From Actinacidiphila acididurans (GTDB lineage: Bacteria; Actinomycetota; Actinomycetes; Streptomycetales; Streptomycetaceae), in assembly GCF_016918855.1 (NCBI RefSeq), contig NZ_JADKYB010000002.1, positions 1 through 64,000 of the forward strand: a DNA stretch of 64,000 nucleotides, given 5' to 3'. How positions within the stretch are numbered: position 1 is the first letter of the stretch; each line of letters begins with the position of its first letter. The notes below the pieces were generated by a model, which did no database searches, was not told where the DNA came from, and saw nothing but the letters and a program-made list of their open reading frames with translations. Shown one piece after another: positions 62,261 to 64,000 of the stretch. A program made the translations under genes and the position numbers.

Positions 62261-62655
62261 ATGGACTCCGTTTCTCGGGGGGAATCCTCCGAGCGCCCCG
62301 TCGGCGCCCACCCCTTGTTGCCCGAAGTCCCGATGGGGGTTCACGGTGTCCTGCGGCGACGTGCGGACGGTACCGGAGTGTGCCGGGCGTGTGCCCGGGC
62401 CCGTGAAGGGCGGGTGGCCCGTGCTCGGGGACGACCCCGGCACGGTTCACGGTGCCGTGCGCGGCGCCCGCGCGGTACGGGAAGCACGCCGGACCTGTGC
62501 GCGGGGCGCGGACGCCGGCGCGCGCGGGCACGACCCGCCCCGGGCTGCCCCAGTTGCCCGCGGGGGCTGTTCGTGCCGCCTCGTGGCGTCGCCGTTGCCC
62601 TGGAGCGCCACGCCGTCGGCCGTGTGCCCAGGCCTCCCGGTGTTGCCGGGCCGAG
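62261..62655. other. 395-bp intergenic region, no gene recognised
   Basis: The stretch between the ECF gene and the upstream PadR gene has long open frames on both strands, but their composition is that of high-GC shadow frames and none resembles a known family. A short palindromic stretch, CTCGGGGGGAATCCTCCGAG, lies at about 62274-62293 just upstream of the sigma gene and could be part of its control. Confidence 0.4.
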
Positions 62656-63636
62656 CTACCCCCGGCCGCTCCCGCCACCCGGGCCGTCCTCACCTCCCGC
62701 GCCGCCCCCTTCGCCGTGCAGCGCCGCCGCGATGTGGGCCGCCGTTGCCTTCAGGTGGCGGCGGACCTGGCGGAGTTGGGTGTCGGTCACGCCGCGGTCG
62801 CGGGCGGTGTCGCGGATGTCGTCGCGGAAGCGGTCGAGGAGGCGTTCCAGGTCGCGCAGGGGGTTCGTGGAGGGCGGGGTGTCGTCCGGCTCCCGGTCGG
62901 CGTCCGAGGTGTCCTTGGCGTTGGGGGGCTGTTCGGCCGTGGCCTGGCCCCATGCGTCGCCGGAGGTGGACGGGGTGTCCGGGCGCATACCGAACTGGCC
63001 CAGTTCCCGGGTGAGTTCGGCAAGACCCTCGCGCAGCCCGGTCTGCCAGTCGCCGTTGCGGGCGTGGGTCTGGACCTGGTCCTGGACCTGGCGGGCGATG
63101 CGCTGCACCTCGTCGCGGGCGCTGTCCACCGCCTCGCGGGCCGCCCGGGCCTGTTGGCGGGCGTCACGCGCCTCCTCCTTGGCGCGCCGGCTGTCCTCCT
63201 TGGCCCGCTGGGCCTGCTCGCGCCACTCCTGGCCGGGCCGGCCGGAGTCCCGGGTCTGCTGCGCCGCGGCCCGCACCTCCCGGCGCAGGTCGCCCGCCGC
63301 GCCCCGGACGTCCTCGCGGATCTCCGCGGCCAGCGCCGAGACCGACTCGCGGATCTCCGCCTCCAGGCCGGCCATCTCCTCGGCGCGCGAGGCCAGTTCG
63401 GCCCGCCCCGCGTCGGTGAGCGCGTACACCTTCCGGCCGCCCTCGGTGGAGTGGGTGACCAGGCCCTCCTTCTCCAGCTTGGCCAGCCGCGGGTAGACCG
63501 TGCCGGCCGAGGGCGCGTACAGCCCCTGGAAGCGCTCCTCCAGCAGCCGGATCACCTCGTACCCGTGGCGCGGCGACTCGTCCAGCAGCTTCAGCAGGTA
63601 CAGCCGCAGCCGTCCGTGCGCGAAGACCGGGGCCAT
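62656..63636 (-). CDS. PadR-family regulator with long coiled-coil extension
   Basis: A 326-residue protein. Residues ~5-80 form the PadR winged helix (LKLLDESPRHGYEVIRLLEERFQGLYAPSAGTVYPRLAKLEKEGLV). Normal PadR proteins end after about 110-180 residues; here a charged helical region rich in Arg, Glu, Ala and Gln (~85-205) looks like a long coiled coil, followed by an acidic linker and a second helical segment (LRDLERLLDRFRDDIRDTAR). The ATG at 63636 lies two bases after the stop of the DUF4097 gene, with AGGAGG shared across the junction, so the genes are coupled. Confidence 0.88.
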   Translation of the reverse strand: MAPVFAHGRLRLYLLKLLDESPRHGYEVIRLLEERFQGLYAPSAGTVYPRLAKLEKEGLVTHSTEGGRKVYALTDAGRAELASRAEEMAGLEAEIRESVSALAAEIREDVRGAAGDLRREVRAAAQQTRDSGRPGQEWREQAQRAKEDSRRAKEEARDARQQARAAREAVDSARDEVQRIARQVQDQVQTHARNGDWQTGLREGLAELTRELGQFGMRPDTPSTSGDAWGQATAEQPPNAKDTSDADREPDDTPPSTNPLRDLERLLDRFRDDIRDTARDRGVTDTQLRQVRRHLKATAAHIAAALHGEGGGAGGEDGPGGGSGRG

Positions 63637-63637
63637 C

Positions 63638-64000
63638 TCAGACCTCCTTACGGAATGAGGGCGCCGACGGTTCGGTGCCGGGTCCGCCGTCGTCGTCGCC
63701 GCGGCCGTCCCCGTCCCACGCCCCGTCCATGTCCTCCAGCGGCGGGCGGCGCAGCAGCGCGATCGCGCCGGAGACGGTGGTGGCCTTCAGCCGGGCCGCG
63801 CCGCTGCCGATCCGGCCGCTGATCCGCCGGGCCCCCCACTGCCCGGTCACGTCCAGCTCGGCGAAGGCGCAGGACGCCTTGCCGCTGGTGGTGGTCGCGT
63901 CGACCTCGGCGTTGCCGGGCTCGGGGATGCGGACGGCCACGTCGCCGGAGACGGTGGTCAGGTGCACGTCGGCGCCGGCGCCCGGGTCCAGGTCCAGCAC
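63638..64000 (-). CDS. DUF4097 beta-strand repeat protein, 5' end outside window
   Basis: The frame is open to the right edge, so only the C-terminal ~120 residues are visible. They show the repeating pattern of DUF4097 adhesin-like beta solenoids: LTTVSGDVAVRIP, ATTTSGKASCAFAELDV, RISGRIGSGAARLKATTVSGAIALL. A flexible Asp/Gly-rich tail ends the protein. It precedes the PadR gene by one base between stop and start. The family has no defined function; DUF4097 proteins are often encoded with PadR regulators. Confidence 0.82.
   Translation of the reverse strand: MLDLDPGAGADVHLTTVSGDVAVRIPEPGNAEVDATTTSGKASCAFAELDVTGQWGARRISGRIGSGAARLKATTVSGAIALLRRPPLEDMDGAWDGDGRGDDDGGPGTEPSAPSFRKEV

Noticed and set aside
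62261-62655. Open frames in the gap upstream of the ECF gene
   Set aside because: No ribosome-binding site with a plausible start, no recognisable family, and composition of a shadow frame.
1-64000. CRISPR arrays, insertion sequences, phage or integrative elements
   Set aside because: No regularly spaced direct repeats with unique spacers, no transposase or integrase motifs; tRNA genes show no attachment-site duplication or adjacent integrase.

Overview
The window is very GC-rich chromosomal DNA from a streptomycete (Streptomyces or a close relative in Streptomycetaceae). The evidence is a set of hallmark genes in the order known for the core of Streptomyces chromosomes: sigR-rsrA, def, dasR-dasABCD, nagB, a PdtaS-like kinase with wblE, sigH with its anti-sigma factor, and sodX-sodN. 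GTG starts are frequent, four-base stop/start overlaps are common, and there is no transposase, integrase, phage gene or CRISPR array. I read it as conserved core chromosome rather than a mobile island.

Layout. 1-2.5 kb: three consecutive AIM24-family genes, the first cut by the left edge. 2.7-11.8 kb: NUDIX hydrolase, zinc metalloprotease-like protein, SDR enzyme, moaE, Lon-like PDZ protease, PPA1309-family protein and the large membrane protein UPF0182, a block whose parts are also clustered in mycobacteria. 11.8-14.4 kb: two identical initiator tRNA genes flanking a Sel1-repeat gene. 14.7-20.7 kb: HEAT-repeat protein, the catR/catA oxidative-stress pair with a visible palindromic operator, a CBS-domain protein, hisN, a TetR regulator and an SMR exporter. 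20.9-26.6 kb: aroA-rsgA, an M50 protease, a YedK/HMCES homologue, a small hydrolase and an XRE-cupin regulator. 26.7-31.3 kb: the thiol-stress module sigR-rsrA with its autoregulatory promoter, a TPR protein, def and a GlxA-type regulator. 31.5-33.4 kb: a solute:sodium symporter with its DUF3311 partner.

33.5-41.5 kb is the aminosugar regulon: dasR; the chitobiose ABC transporter genes dasA, dasB, dasC; the cytoplasmic glycosidase gene dasD; nagB; and a SIS-domain isomerase/deaminase-like gene. Four DasR (dre) operators lie in the two control regions, and a fifth dre-like site lies before the downstream sensor kinase. The parts fit one pathway: uptake of chitin oligomers, cleavage to GlcNAc, deamination into glycolysis, with DasR as repressor. 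41.9-47.3 kb: PdtaS-like kinase, wblE, a diacylglycerol-kinase-like enzyme, sigH and its RsbW-like anti-sigma factor. 47.4-59.5 kb: acetyltransferase, PLP-dependent desulfhydrase-like enzyme, RpiR regulator, secreted amidase, Uma2 protein, malic enzyme, an amino-acid ABC transporter operon, a CGNR protein, and nickel superoxide dismutase with its maturation protease. 59.6-64 kb: MDR dehydrogenase, an ECF sigma factor with a membrane partner, and a PadR regulator behind a DUF4097 gene cut by the right edge.

Non-coding signals stand out. A dispersed intergenic repeat ending in a GC hairpin occurs at least eight times, mostly at gene 3' ends. A 16-bp CRP-like palindrome, identical at 15 of 16 positions, lies upstream of both wblE and the CBS-domain gene. 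I did not find a clear, self-contained, previously undescribed system. The best candidates for new biology are the repeat family, the shared CRP-like operator, the dre-like site before the kinase, and the conserved but uncharacterised protease/UPF0182 neighbourhood.
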